From: Candidatus Saccharimonadota bacterium
GTDB lineage: Bacteria > Patescibacteriota > Saccharimonadia > Saccharimonadales > Saccharimonadaceae
DNA: 64,000 nucleotides
Direction of reading: 5' to 3'
NCBI GenBank assembly: GCA_026395405.1
Contig: JAPLYU010000001.1
Coordinates: 316,696-380,695, forward strand
Shown here piece by piece: positions 54,826-64,000 of the stretch. Position numbers and translations under genes: made by a program. The first letter of the stretch is position 1. Every line of letters begins with the position of its first letter. The notes beneath the pieces are model-generated. The model did not search any database. It was not told where the DNA came from and was given only the letters and a program-made list of their open reading frames with translations.

Positions 54826-55659
54826 TTATTTACAATCTTCACAATCGCAAGCTACTTTGTCTTGGCTGTGCAAGAAATCTTGGATTAGGAAACCTGCAAT
54901 ACCACCAAGTATCGGTGCTACTACGTAGATAACTAGTGGCCATGTGTTCCACGACAATCCGTTTGCAGCAAATGCAATTGCTGGGTTTAGGAATGTAAGG
55001 ATAACGTTAGCTTCTGTTGATCCTTGTAGCAAGACTGTGTTTAGTGTTAGTGCGACATAAAGTGCAAGTGAAATTGCAAAGGCGGCTGCAAAAGCAGCGA
55101 CGATTCGATTTTTCTTGTACCTTAGGGCGGTTGCAACACCAAGTACCAAAATTGCTGTACCGATTAACTCAGTAAAGAAAATGTACCATTCATGACCCTT
55201 TGGTATCGTTGCTGCATGCAAAAGTGTCGGTGCTGCAGCAGTAGCAGTTGATGGAGCTGCGTGAAGGAACGTATTTAGTACCAAATAAGCTACGGTGGCA
55301 CCCAAAAGCTGAGCGACGATGTAACCTAGGGCATAGACCCAATTCATTTTGCGTGTTACCCATGAGCCGATTGTAACGGCTGGGTTAACATGTGCACCTG
55401 AAACGCCACCGACAATCAAAACGATACCACCCAATGCGAATGCAACGAATAGCGGACTGCCTTGCATCTCGATGAATGCAGCTGTTAGCAGGAACATTCC
55501 GATGAACTCAGCAATCAAATTGCCTATTAGGGGCATATCTTTTAATATTCTACGAGTTGAATCGTATGTTGATGATATTGAGCTTTTTGTATTTGAAGCT
55601 GACGAGCTAGCTTTTGCTGCCGATTTTTTGGTCGACGAAATGGCTTTTTTCTCTGCCAT
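54826..55659 (-). CDS. MIP-family channel (aquaporin/glycerol facilitator)
   Basis: 277 residues from the ATG at 55659, which has AAGGAGGGAAG upstream; the extra track residues look untranslated. A Lys/Ser/Ala-rich ~40-residue N-terminus precedes six membrane helices with two half-helix NPA motifs, 'GAHVNPAVTIGSWVTR' and 'LTFLNPAIAFAANG'. Ends in a Cys/Asp-rich tail 'DKVACDCEDCK'. The selectivity filter cannot be read reliably without alignment. Confidence 0.9.
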   Translation of the reverse strand: MAEKKAISSTKKSAAKASSSASNTKSSISSTYDSTRRILKDMPLIGNLIAEFIGMFLLTAAFIEMQGSPLFVAFALGGIVLIVGGVSGAHVNPAVTIGSWVTRKMNWVYALGYIVAQLLGATVAYLVLNTFLHAAPSTATAAAPTLLHAATIPKGHEWYIFFTELIGTAILVLGVATALRYKKNRIVAAFAAAFAISLALYVALTLNTVLLQGSTEANVILTFLNPAIAFAANGLSWNTWPLVIYVVAPILGGIAGFLIQDFLHSQDKVACDCEDCK

Positions 55660-55740
55660 AGGTTCTTCCCTCCTTAAGTGAAATATGAACATAGTATACC
55701 ACATTGCAAATGAAACAAACACAAGTGATATACTTATTAC

Positions 55741-55983
55741 ATGGCACTATTTATCAGACAAGACGACGAACGTTCAGAGTTACAAAAACAGGTTGCGGCA
55801 GAGTTACAGCGCAAAGCCAGGGACAATTCATTGAAAGCCGCAGAAAAGCCGGACGGCGTAGACGATTCTCAATATATCAAAGGTACCAAACAAACCACTA
55901 GTTTAGCGTGGATTTGGATTACAATTTTTGTGATATTTATCGCTCTTATTATATGGTTGACGGTACTGAGCGTGACACGATAA
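55741..55983 (+). CDS. Small single-pass membrane protein
   Basis: 80 residues: basic/acidic N-terminal ~50 residues and one C-terminal membrane helix ('WIWITIFVIFIALIIWLTVL'), a tail-anchored layout. TATACT six bases before the ATG, so leaderless. Ends 18 bases before pheS. Function unknown. Confidence 0.65.
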   Translation: MALFIRQDDERSELQKQVAAELQRKARDNSLKAAEKPDGVDDSQYIKGTKQTTSLAWIWITIFVIFIALIIWLTVLSVTR

Positions 55984-56000
55984 GATAAGATAGACTGATT

Positions 56001-57014
56001 ATGCAAAACATTGACGAAATAGGCAAACAGCTAATTACGCAAATAGCCGGCAGTGATTCACCGCGGGACGTATTAAAAGCCCCCGAATTAAAGCAGCTAT
56101 ACGGAGTAATAAAAACATTGCCATCAGGGCAGAGGGCTGTTTATGGAAAGCGAATCAATGAATTAAAGATTGCCTTGGAATCTGCAGTAAATGCGCGGGA
56201 ATCCGAACTTGAAAGCGCAACAGTAGAAAGTTTGGATATAACAGCTCCTTGGGATGTTAATAGTGGACCGCAAAATTTACTGCTAACAGAAAACGGGTCG
56301 CAACACCCACTAACAAAAGAAATCGAAAATGTGTCAGATATATTTACGCGGATGGGGTTTGAAGTAATTGAATCTAGGCAGATTGACGATGATCATCATA
56401 TGTTTGGGACATTAAACTTTCCCGATAATCATCCGGCACGTGATGGCTATGACACGTTTAGAACTGAAGAAGGTTTTATCGCACCAGCGCACACATCAAC
56501 AATGCAAAACAGGATTTTGCAGGACGGTAAGAAAAAGTTGGAGTCTGGCGGTCAAATCGGAGTTGTCGCAATTGGCAGGTGTTTCCGCAATGAAGACCTA
56601 GACGCAACCCACGAGCATACCTTTCATCAGTGCGAGGGAGTATTTGTTAGTGAAACCGCCACCTTGGGTCAAATGCTTGGGACACTGCGAAGTTTTTTTG
56701 AAGCATATTATGGCCAAAGTTTGAATATTAGGACTCAGCCAAGCTATTTTCCATTCGTCGAACCAGGTCTGGAATTTGCTATCGAAAAACCAGCATCTTT
56801 AGGTGGTAGTTCAAAGGATAAAGAATGGCTCGAAATGCTGGGTTGCGGTATGATTCACCCGAATGTTTTAATTGCAGCCGGAATTGATCCGAAAAAGTAT
56901 CGAGGTTTTGCGTGGGGTGGCGGAATTGAACGGCTTGTCATGCTGAAATATGGCATTGAAGATATTCGGCACTTTGAATCTGGCAAGCTACAGTTCTTGA
57001 GGGAGTTTGCATGA
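56001..57014 (+). CDS. pheS: Phenylalanyl-tRNA synthetase alpha subunit
   Basis: 337 residues. N-terminal coiled coil (~1-85), class II motifs 'PLTKEIENVSDIFTRMGFEV' (motif 1 region), 'GRCFRNEDLDATHEHTFHQC' (motif 2) and 'FAWGGGIERLVMLKYGI' (motif 3). Forms (alpha-beta)2 with PheT and charges tRNA-Phe (1.3 kb). Overlaps pheT by four bases. Confidence 0.96.
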   Translation: MQNIDEIGKQLITQIAGSDSPRDVLKAPELKQLYGVIKTLPSGQRAVYGKRINELKIALESAVNARESELESATVESLDITAPWDVNSGPQNLLLTENGSQHPLTKEIENVSDIFTRMGFEVIESRQIDDDHHMFGTLNFPDNHPARDGYDTFRTEEGFIAPAHTSTMQNRILQDGKKKLESGGQIGVVAIGRCFRNEDLDATHEHTFHQCEGVFVSETATLGQMLGTLRSFFEAYYGQSLNIRTQPSYFPFVEPGLEFAIEKPASLGGSSKDKEWLEMLGCGMIHPNVLIAAGIDPKKYRGFAWGGGIERLVMLKYGIEDIRHFESGKLQFLREFA

Positions 57015-59503
57015 TAATTTCACTTAATTGGCTAAAAAAATTTACCGACATTGATATGCCGGTTGATGAACTAGTAAAACTAATTGGTGCCAGATTGGTT
57101 GAAATTGAAAACGTTGTAGATTTAGGCGAAAAGTACAAAGATGCATTGATTGTGAAGATTGTCGAAGCCAAAAAACTTGAGGGTTCGGATCATTTGAATG
57201 TTACGAAAATTGACGATGGTGGTGTTTCACAAAATATTGAACGCGATGAAAACGGCCATATCCAAGTTGTATGTGGTGCGCCAAATGTTCGAGCGCAACA
57301 ATTGGTGGTGTGGCTTCCTCCAAATTCAGTTGTTCCGGAAACATATGGTGCAGACGAACCGTTCCTACTAGGGGCTCGCAAACTCCTAGGCGTAACCAGC
57401 AACGGCATGATTGCCAGCGCCAGGGAATTAGATCTATATGACGAGCACGAAGGTATATTCGAGGTAGAAGACGACGTAAGGACAGGCACGACATTTGCTA
57501 GCGTATACGAACTTGATGATTTTTTGCTGGATATCGAGAATAAATCATTAACCCATCGACCAGACTGTTTTGGTATAGTTGGGTTTGCGCGCGAAGTTGC
57601 TGCGATAGTTGGAAAACCATTCCACACTCCACGTTGGCTTGCAGATTTATCGCCTAATTTTGGTAATAGTGAGTCGGGCGATGTCGAAATAAACGTCGCT
57701 ATCGATGATCCGGAACTCTCGTCAAGATATATGGCAGTCGTTATGTCTGAAGCAGATGGTAACAGAAAGTCGCCGATTATAATTCAAACCTATCTGGCGC
57801 GAGTTGGTGTTCGTCCAATTAGTGCTGTTGTTGATGTAACAAATTATTTGATGATGCTGACCGGACAACCTTTGCACGCTTTCGATTACGATAAGTTGGT
57901 TGCGGTTGGCGGCGGAAAAGCTGACATCCACGTTCGAGCAGGCCTAGAGAACGAAGAGTTGGGACTACTAGACGGTAAAAAGATAAAGATTTCCAACGAA
58001 GATATCGTGATTTCGGCTGGCGAAACAGCAGTTGCCCTAGCTGGGGCTATGGGTGGAGCCAACACTGAAATCGATGAAAATACAAAAAACATTGTTATTG
58101 AAAGCGCGACATTCAATTTGTATAATTTGCGAGCAACTCAAATGCGCCACGGTATATTTAGCGAAGCGATAACACGTTTTACAAAAGGTCAGCCAGCTGA
58201 TTTGACAGCACCGGTATTATTTGAAGCCAGTCGATTGATGAACGAATGGGCGGGTGCAAAAACCGTATCAAAAGTTGCAGACGCTTATCCAGGAAAAGTT
58301 GAGACTCCAGTAATTCATGTTCCTCAAATCCAGATTAATGAGACCCTTGGATGCAGTCTGGACATGCTGCAAATTACCGACACTTTGATAAATGCTGAAT
58401 TTGAAATTGACGTCGAGGCACCGTATAGGGTTTTGGTAAAAGCGCCGTACTGGCGAGCGGATGTCCATATCCCAGAGGATGTTATCGAGGAAGTAGGCCG
58501 TTTGAATGGTTTTGATAATATTACGCCGACATTACCAAGCCGTGACTTTACGGCTGTTGAGCCTAATAGTTTTGATGTATTCCGTAGCTTATTACGGAAA
58601 ATATTAGTTCGTGCTGGCGCAAACGAGGTTTTGTCGTATAGTTTCGTACATGGAAATGTTCTGGAAAAGGCGGGTCAAGAAGTAAATAATTCCTACAAAA
58701 TAGTAAATTCAATTAGTCCTGATTTGCAATATTACAGGCAGACACTGACTCCGAGCTTACTCGATTTAGTCCATCCCAATGTAAAACAGGGTTTTGATAA
58801 TTTTGCGTTGTTTGAAATTAACAAAGCACATTCCAAAAAAGACGGATTAAATGATGAAAAGGTCCCAATCGAGTCCGAATTAGTTTCGCTGGTTGTTGCA
58901 AATAAGAACTCACAGGGCGGTGCTCCATATTATTTGGCTAAAAAAATATTAGATTATCTTTGCGAATCCTTAGGCGTTAAAATCAGATATGAACCCATAG
59001 AAAAAGATTCAGACGATCCAATTACTAAAACATTTGAGTATCGTCGCAGCGCTAGGCTGTTTGATGTGCAATCAGGTGATATTATCGGGGTGGTTGGAGA
59101 GTATAAGAATTCTGTCATCAAAGGCTTTAAATTACCGCAGTCTGTGGCGGGCTTTGAGCTAAGCTCTGCTATATTGTTCGATGTTTATAAAAAGCTAAAA
59201 CCCGACTATAAACCACTTAGTCGCTATCCATCATCTGAACGAGACGTGTGTTTTCAGGTTAATGAGAATGTAACATTTAGCCAGATTATTAATTCTGCAA
59301 CCAATGCTCTGCAACAAGAAAAGTATATTGCAGTAGTTACACCGATTGACATTTATGAACCCGTCGACGGAACGACTAAAAACATTACGGTTCGTATTAA
59401 ACTTACCGCAACAGACCACACCTTGACTGGCGAAGAAGTTAATAATTATGTCGATTCTATTTCAAACTCAGTCGTAATAAAAACTGGTGCTACAATAATT
59501 TGA
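57011..59503 (+). CDS. pheT: Phenylalanyl-tRNA synthetase beta subunit
   Basis: 830 residues, full length. EMAP-like tRNA-binding region early ('VVCGAPNVRAQQLVVWLPPN'), B3/B4 editing domain ('DFLLDIENKSLTHRPDCFGI'), B5 ('PEDVIEEVGRLNGFDNITP') and C-terminal ferredoxin-fold anticodon-binding domain ('PLSRYPSSERDVCFQVNENV'). Translationally coupled to pheS (ATGA). Confidence 0.96.
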   Translation: MIISLNWLKKFTDIDMPVDELVKLIGARLVEIENVVDLGEKYKDALIVKIVEAKKLEGSDHLNVTKIDDGGVSQNIERDENGHIQVVCGAPNVRAQQLVVWLPPNSVVPETYGADEPFLLGARKLLGVTSNGMIASARELDLYDEHEGIFEVEDDVRTGTTFASVYELDDFLLDIENKSLTHRPDCFGIVGFAREVAAIVGKPFHTPRWLADLSPNFGNSESGDVEINVAIDDPELSSRYMAVVMSEADGNRKSPIIIQTYLARVGVRPISAVVDVTNYLMMLTGQPLHAFDYDKLVAVGGGKADIHVRAGLENEELGLLDGKKIKISNEDIVISAGETAVALAGAMGGANTEIDENTKNIVIESATFNLYNLRATQMRHGIFSEAITRFTKGQPADLTAPVLFEASRLMNEWAGAKTVSKVADAYPGKVETPVIHVPQIQINETLGCSLDMLQITDTLINAEFEIDVEAPYRVLVKAPYWRADVHIPEDVIEEVGRLNGFDNITPTLPSRDFTAVEPNSFDVFRSLLRKILVRAGANEVLSYSFVHGNVLEKAGQEVNNSYKIVNSISPDLQYYRQTLTPSLLDLVHPNVKQGFDNFALFEINKAHSKKDGLNDEKVPIESELVSLVVANKNSQGGAPYYLAKKILDYLCESLGVKIRYEPIEKDSDDPITKTFEYRRSARLFDVQSGDIIGVVGEYKNSVIKGFKLPQSVAGFELSSAILFDVYKKLKPDYKPLSRYPSSERDVCFQVNENVTFSQIINSATNALQQEKYIAVVTPIDIYEPVDGTTKNITVRIKLTATDHTLTGEEVNNYVDSISNSVVIKTGATII

Positions 59504-59585
59504 TGCAAAAGGCTAAGTCTACAGCTGGAGCAAAGCGGTATTTTTTGGTATAATATTAAGTAAATGAAAGATAGGGAATAAATAT

Positions 59586-60266
59586 ATGGCGACTCCACGA
59601 TCGCAAAGAATTGGTATTTGGATAATTGCAATTGTATTGACGGTTGGGACGTTTGGGTCATTTCTGGCAATGGTACTAGGAAACCAAAACAAAAAAGTTG
59701 ACCAAACAAACCTGCAAACGGCGTATTCTGACTATCAAGCAAAATCCAACGTCTATAATACAAAAGTTGCTGCACAAGCAAAAACACTTTCGGATAAGTA
59801 CTACGGCGATTTTAAACAATATTCGTCGACTCCTGCCGTATTTAAAGCCGATGGAATTAAAACATTAGATAAGAAAGATTTAGTGGTTGGTGATGGATCT
59901 GAAATCACAACAAAAACCGGCTACAGCGCCTATTATATTGGCTGGAACCCTAAGGGCGTTGTATTTGACCAATCTATTGATAAAGATGCACTGAAATCAC
60001 CCCTAACAGTTGCTGCTGACACACAAATGATAGTTGGTTGGAAAGAGGGTGTTTTGGGGATGAAAGTTGGTGGCGTACGTGAACTTACTATACCTTCAAG
60101 CATGGCCTATGGCGCAGCAGGACAGGGAGAAAACATTCCAGCCAATACGCCGCTAAAATTTATTGTTATGATTATTCCAAAAGTTGATGAGATACCTCAG
60201 GTGCAAATGCCGCAAATTTTGATTGATTACTACAAAACACAGCAAGCTGGAACTCAACAGCAATGA
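59586..60266 (+). CDS. Membrane-anchored FKBP-type peptidyl-prolyl isomerase
   Basis: 226 residues: one N-terminal membrane helix (~10-32), a ~60-residue helical spacer, then an FKBP domain ('VFDQSIDKDALKSPLTV', 'MIVGWKEGVLGMKVGGVREL', 'IPANTPLKFIVMI'). Probably faces outside and folds exported proteins. Overlaps trxB by four bases. Confidence 0.9.
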   Translation: MATPRSQRIGIWIIAIVLTVGTFGSFLAMVLGNQNKKVDQTNLQTAYSDYQAKSNVYNTKVAAQAKTLSDKYYGDFKQYSSTPAVFKADGIKTLDKKDLVVGDGSEITTKTGYSAYYIGWNPKGVVFDQSIDKDALKSPLTVAADTQMIVGWKEGVLGMKVGGVRELTIPSSMAYGAAGQGENIPANTPLKFIVMIIPKVDEIPQVQMPQILIDYYKTQQAGTQQQ

Positions 60267-61189
60267 CCGAAAAAATATATAAGGTAATTATGATTGGCGC
60301 TGGCCCAAGCTCTCTAACGGCGGCCGTATATACAACCCGTGAAGATATTGACACAGTTATTTACGAAAAAGCTACAGTTGGCGGGCTGGCTGCAATAACC
60401 GATAAAGTTGATAATTACCCAGGATTTCCCGAGGGAATCGAAGGTTATCAATTAGCCCAACAACTAGAAAAACAAGCCAAACGATTTGGTGCCGTAATTG
60501 AATACGGAACAGTTGACTCGATTCGCGATGAAGGAAAATATAAGGTCGTCAAAGTTGACGGAACCGAAATAAAGGCCCAGGCAGTATTAATCGCAACCGG
60601 CAGTTCATACGGTAAAATTAATGTTCCAGGTGAAGAAGAGTATTACGGCAAGGGCGTTCATTACTGTGCGACTTGTGACGGGGCATTTTATAAAGGAAAA
60701 CGATTGGTTGTTGTTGGTGGCGGTAATTCTGCTATTCAGGAGGCTATTTATTTGTCAGGTTTCGCTAGCCATATCGATTTATTGGTTCGAAGTACAGTCA
60801 AAGCCAGCGACGTTTTACAAAAAAAGTTACAAAAATTGGTAGATGAAGGCAAAATAACAATTCACCTTGATACATTGACCGATGAGATTGTTGCCGTAGA
60901 GGGCAAGGTCACTCACACCAAGGTAACCAAAAAAGGTAAATCATCAAACGTCAATGCTGACGGCGTGTTTATTTTTGCTGGATTAAAACCAAACACAGCA
61001 TTCTTGAACGGAAGCGGTGTCGAACTTGATGATGTTGGATTTATTAAAACTGATTTGAAATTACAAACGAATATCCCCGGCATTTTTGCCAGCGGTGATG
61101 TTCGAAGCGGATCGACTATGCAAATTGCGAGTGCAGTTGGCGAAGGTGCTACCGTAGCACATAGTATTCGCGAATACTTACAAGAATAA
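60263..61189 (+). CDS. trxB: Thioredoxin reductase
   Basis: 308 residues. FAD site 'VIMIGAGPSSLTAAVYTTRE', redox 'YCATCDGAFYKGKRLVVVGG' with CxxC and the NADPH Rossmann site, C-terminal 'PGIFASGDVRSGSTMQIASA'. Note 'GPSS' where most have 'GPAG'. Reduces the WCAPC thioredoxin at 14.8 kb, which in turn should serve NrdJ. Confidence 0.95.
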   Translation: MTEKIYKVIMIGAGPSSLTAAVYTTREDIDTVIYEKATVGGLAAITDKVDNYPGFPEGIEGYQLAQQLEKQAKRFGAVIEYGTVDSIRDEGKYKVVKVDGTEIKAQAVLIATGSSYGKINVPGEEEYYGKGVHYCATCDGAFYKGKRLVVVGGGNSAIQEAIYLSGFASHIDLLVRSTVKASDVLQKKLQKLVDEGKITIHLDTLTDEIVAVEGKVTHTKVTKKGKSSNVNADGVFIFAGLKPNTAFLNGSGVELDDVGFIKTDLKLQTNIPGIFASGDVRSGSTMQIASAVGEGATVAHSIREYLQE

Positions 61190-61202
61190 AGAAAGTGTTA
61201 TA

Positions 61203-61736
61203 ATGACAGATTTTGATAAAACATTAACACCTGGAGATGTGAAAAACGGGCAGGTTAATGTAGTAATCGAAATGCCGGCTGGCAGTATTGATAAAGTCGA
61301 GTGGCATCGGCAGATTGCTGGATTTAGGTTGGACAGGACAAACCAAACATCGTTTCCGGTGCCGGTAAATTATGGATTTATTCCCGGGACCCTAAATGAC
61401 GACGACGACGAGTTGGATGTGTTGGTAATATCTGAAAAACCAATCCAAACTGAAGTGTCTTTAATGGCTAAAATAATTGGTGTGATGAAGTTTGAGGATG
61501 AGGGCGAAACCGACGATAAAATAATTACAATTCAAAATGACAATGCCAGTAGCGGGATTAATTCAATCGCCGATATCCCAAAAACACAAATTGATAGAAT
61601 CACGCATTATTTTGCACACTACAAAGATTATATAAGTCCAGGTTGTACGAAGGTTTTAGGTTGGGGTGATGTCGATGAGGCAAAAAAAGTGATTAATAAA
61701 TCCATATGGCTTTGGGATGAACAAATAAACAAGTAA
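61203..61736 (+). CDS. ppa: Inorganic pyrophosphatase (family I)
   Basis: 177 residues. 'VVIEMPAGSIDKVEWHRQI', 'VPVNYGFIPGTLNDDDDELD' and 'DVLVISEKPIQTEV' include the metal-binding Asp cluster of soluble family I enzymes. Pulls biosynthetic reactions by hydrolysing PPi. Follows trxB by 13 bases. Confidence 0.93.
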   Translation: MTDFDKTLTPGDVKNGQVNVVIEMPAGSIDKVEWHRQIAGFRLDRTNQTSFPVPVNYGFIPGTLNDDDDELDVLVISEKPIQTEVSLMAKIIGVMKFEDEGETDDKIITIQNDNASSGINSIADIPKTQIDRITHYFAHYKDYISPGCTKVLGWGDVDEAKKVINKSIWLWDEQINK

Positions 61737-61740
61737 ACCG

Positions 61741-62412
61741 TTAGTCTGTCATCATCGCAACTATCGCAAATCGGCCGTCACTAGGTCTATTACCCTTTAG
61801 GAATTCACTGTGCGAAAAGTAATTATCGTCTTTGCTAGTGTCGGCCGTGTTATCTGTAATACTATTTGGCAAAATGCCGGCCGATTCAAGCTGCTTAAAA
61901 GCAACATCTTTTAGTGAGCGGTTATTAAACTTATATAAAGGGTAGGATTCCAATCCGGGTGCGGGGGATAGCCAAACCGATAAATCGGCTGGGCGGACAT
62001 TAAAATTATCGATAAGGAATTTAACAGATTTGTATCCGCCGTTTTGTTCCAACATATGACGCCCCAAATGAGACAACATTAATATATTTTTCGAGCTGTC
62101 ATAAATAACCGCACCTATGCAATCGGCAATCGGCAAGAACAATGCATGGTTAATGTTTTTTGTGACCAAGGCATCTGACGTTACAACACTGCCATCAATC
62201 ATTCCCGCGCCCATTTGACTGGAATCAACAACTTCGTATCTACAATAATCGCTTCCTTCGTATATTGTGTTGATGCGGGTTGCTTGATTTATATCGATTC
62301 CGTTTTTTCCAAGAAATTTTTTACGATTATTAATCACTTCAGGATTAGTTTTATCAGATTTTATTAACATATTTCCATCACTAACTTTCGAAATCGCAAC
62401 TATAATCGCCAT
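61741..62412 (-). CDS. YfiH/PgeF-like (LACC1-type) protein
   Basis: 223 residues. 'ALFLPIADCIGAVIYDSSKN' and 'LMLSHLGRHMLEQNGGYKSV' contain the ADC and H-x-G-R-H zinc-binding features of the YfiH/PgeF family (editing of peptidoglycan precursors, or purine nucleoside activity in homologues). The final His found in most members is replaced by a degenerate end, so activity is uncertain. Starts three bases after relA on the same strand, hence one operon. Confidence 0.8.
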   Translation of the reverse strand: MAIIVAISKVSDGNMLIKSDKTNPEVINNRKKFLGKNGIDINQATRINTIYEGSDYCRYEVVDSSQMGAGMIDGSVVTSDALVTKNINHALFLPIADCIGAVIYDSSKNILMLSHLGRHMLEQNGGYKSVKFLIDNFNVRPADLSVWLSPAPGLESYPLYKFNNRSLKDVAFKQLESAGILPNSITDNTADTSKDDNYFSHSEFLKGNRPSDGRFAIVAMMTD

Positions 62413-62415
62413 TGT

Positions 62416-63936
62416 TTAATAAGTCTTTCTACGCAGAATGCTGGTGGCTGTGCTAATCATTCCAGCGACACTTGATTGTCTAAGCTGAGCTTGAAGCTTA
62501 TTTTTGGCGTGAGTTGTTGTAACTAGTTGACGCCAAGATTGCTTCGGTTGGGATGTCTTTTTAGTCACAACCTCGACAATATCGCCGTTTTGAAGTGGTT
62601 TGTCAAAAGCATGAATTTTCCCGTTGACCCTAAAACTATATGCACTTCGTCCGACGTCACTGTGCACTAAGTATGCAAAATCAAGAGGTAGCGCACCCTC
62701 TGGTAAATCATAAATGTCACCCTTTGGGGAATGAACAAAAATTCGGTCGCCAAATAGGTCTATATATAACTGGTCTTTGGATATTTCTTCACCTTCTTTT
62801 AATTTTCCAACTACCTCCTGAAGTTCCGAAATCCACTGAAGGTTTGTTGGTAGCGAGGTATTACGATTTTCAATGTATGCTTTGGTAATTTTCTGGTCAT
62901 GGTAATGAAAGCTGGCCGCTAGTCCGCGTTCAGCAAATTCATGCATTTTCTGTGTTCGTATTTGGAATTCAACTATCTGCTCAGCTGGTGTGATAACGGT
63001 AGTATGTAGGCTTTGGTAGCCATTAGGTTTTGGTGTAGAAATATAGTCTTTGATTCGGCTAACCATTGGTTTATATAATCCATGCAAAATTCCCAACACA
63101 ACATAACACTCTTCCTTTTTTTCAACGACTACCCGCAGCGCCATCAGGTCGTAGATATCATCAATATTACCATCAACTTTCGCTAACTTTTTATGTAAAC
63201 TGTAGATGCTTTTAACGCGGCCATTTATATCGGCATTGATACTGTGTTGTTTTAGAGCATTATCGACTTCGGTTCGTATTTTTCCAAGTTTTCGGGTACT
63301 TTTACCCAATCGTTTTTTCATCATAATTTTCATTTTTTTATATTCAATTGGGTCGAGGTAGCTGAACGCAAGTTCTTCGATTTGCATCCGAACGCGACCC
63401 ATACCTAATTTATCAGCCATCGGACCGAAAACCTCCAACGATTCTCTGGCAATCTTTTTTTGTTTTTCAACAGGTAAATATTTTAACGTTGATAAGTTAT
63501 GCAGCCTGTCGGCAAGTTTTACAATTATAACTCTGACATCTTGGCCGATGGCAATTAACAGTTTCGACAAGTTGTCTTTAGTTTTTGGCAGGTAGGTCTC
63601 GTACTTTTTCATCTCGGCGCTAGCTTGGGAGACCTTGGTGACGCCATCAACCAGGATGGCGACGTCGTGCCCAAACAAACTTTCTATTTGAGCAAGTTCC
63701 ACACCAGCATCCTCAACAGTATCATGCAAAACTCCGGCAATCGCGCTATCAATATCCATACCCCAGGAAATTAAAGTGTCTGCGGTAATAATAGGGTGAA
63801 TGATATAAGGCTCGCCACTAAGCCGTTTTTGTCCCGCGTGTGCAGTCGACGCAAACGTTATTGCACGTTCAAGTTTTTTGACTTGGTCCTCGTCATAGCA
63901 TTGCTTGGCGTGATCGATTAACTCACCTTTTTTCAT
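62416..63936 (-). CDS. RelA/SpoT-type (p)ppGpp synthetase/hydrolase
   Basis: 506 residues. N-terminal HD hydrolase domain ('HAGQKRLSGEPYIIHPIITA', 'VLHDTVEDAGVELAQIESLF' with HDxxED), synthetase domain ('IYDLMALRVVVEKKEECYVV', 'KPNGYQSLHTTV') and TGS ('HSDVGRSAYSFRVNGKI'). The C-terminal zinc-finger and ACT domains of long RSH proteins are missing, so it is a shortened bifunctional form. TATAAT seven bases before the ATG suggests a leaderless mRNA. Confidence 0.93.
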   Translation of the reverse strand: MKKGELIDHAKQCYDEDQVKKLERAITFASTAHAGQKRLSGEPYIIHPIITADTLISWGMDIDSAIAGVLHDTVEDAGVELAQIESLFGHDVAILVDGVTKVSQASAEMKKYETYLPKTKDNLSKLLIAIGQDVRVIIVKLADRLHNLSTLKYLPVEKQKKIARESLEVFGPMADKLGMGRVRMQIEELAFSYLDPIEYKKMKIMMKKRLGKSTRKLGKIRTEVDNALKQHSINADINGRVKSIYSLHKKLAKVDGNIDDIYDLMALRVVVEKKEECYVVLGILHGLYKPMVSRIKDYISTPKPNGYQSLHTTVITPAEQIVEFQIRTQKMHEFAERGLAASFHYHDQKITKAYIENRNTSLPTNLQWISELQEVVGKLKEGEEISKDQLYIDLFGDRIFVHSPKGDIYDLPEGALPLDFAYLVHSDVGRSAYSFRVNGKIHAFDKPLQNGDIVEVVTKKTSQPKQSWRQLVTTTHAKNKLQAQLRQSSVAGMISTATSILRRKTY

Positions 63937-64000
63937 ATACTTAATTATACTGTATTTTCGTGATAAACAGCTTGATAAACGACCATATAACGCTTATACT

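Noticed and set aside
1-64000. CRISPR array or rRNA operon
   Set aside because: No regularly spaced direct repeats and no rRNA-like sequence seen.

Overview
This 64 kb window is a bacterial chromosome segment that looks like a Patescibacteria/CPR genome, most likely Candidatus Saccharibacteria (TM7). The reasons are inferential: a leucyl-tRNA synthetase with a Nudix-type domain inside its editing region, a class II (B12-dependent) ribonucleotide reductase beside its own cobalamin adenosyltransferase, type IV pilin-like and small single-pass surface proteins, many apparently leaderless genes, no biosynthetic operons, and an AT-leaning host sequence with TGA used as a stop. No 16S rRNA is present, so the assignment is not proven.

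Layout. 1-1.4 kb: start of rarA (minus), ddl and tRNA-Phe. 1.4-9.0 kb: an accessory region of visibly higher GC, made of small transcription cassettes with orphan proteins, three type III hammerhead ribozymes, tRNA-Gly, and a ~1.1 kb insert bounded by a 40 bp repeat of the tRNA-Gly 3' end. 9.1-15.5 kb: an orphan gene, flavodoxin, tRNA-Gly(CCC), a GH13 enzyme, cobO-type adenosyltransferase, nrdJ (minus), thioredoxin, tRNA-Cys, tRNA-Leu. 15.5-33.1 kb: lemA-htpX, ligA, prolyl oligopeptidase, an RRM protein, murF-type ligase, a pilin-like surface protein, a split leuS, rpmF, nusB, a Nudix gene and rnc. 33.1-35.2 kb: two tandem GC-rich cassettes of a second family. 35.3-44.7 kb: rpsP-KH-trmD, membrane proteins, tRNA-Gln with partial tRNA copies on both sides, an orphan Mu Gam-like gene and surface proteins. 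44.7-47.5 kb: a ferredoxin-reductase-like / ApbE / ferric-reductase-like operon. 47.5-64 kb: an ITPase-like gene, a thioredoxin-fold protein, class V aminotransferase, GreA-like, glycosyltransferase, PAP2, rmuC, aquaporin, pheST, FKBP, trxB, ppa, a YfiH-like gene and relA/spoT.

Main discovery candidate. Five cassettes (A-E, 2.6-9.0 kb) share one architecture: a sigma70-type promoter with an exact 17 bp spacer; a hairpin at the predicted 5' end; a 9-15 nt arm complementary to an arm at the cassette's 3' end; in A, B, D and E a second long leader hairpin; one or two short orphan ORFs; a strong GC-rich hairpin; and the 3' arm. Cassettes A, B and D then run directly into a complete type III hammerhead ribozyme. 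The paired elements differ in sequence between cassettes while pairing is kept, so the predicted product is a closed-loop mRNA with a hairpin at its 5' end and a self-cleaved 3' end. A second cassette pair (33.1-35.2 kb) uses the same logic with a different covarying 50 nt leader hairpin and a two-hairpin 3' end.

Functional links. CobO-type enzyme, NrdJ, thioredoxin and thioredoxin reductase form a deoxynucleotide supply set, with two NrdR-like boxes 32 bp apart over the divergent nrdJ/trxA promoters. The FNR/ApbE/ferric-reductase-like genes suggest flavin- and haem-based transmembrane electron transfer. All coordinates and structures come from reading the sequence; no search or folding program was run.
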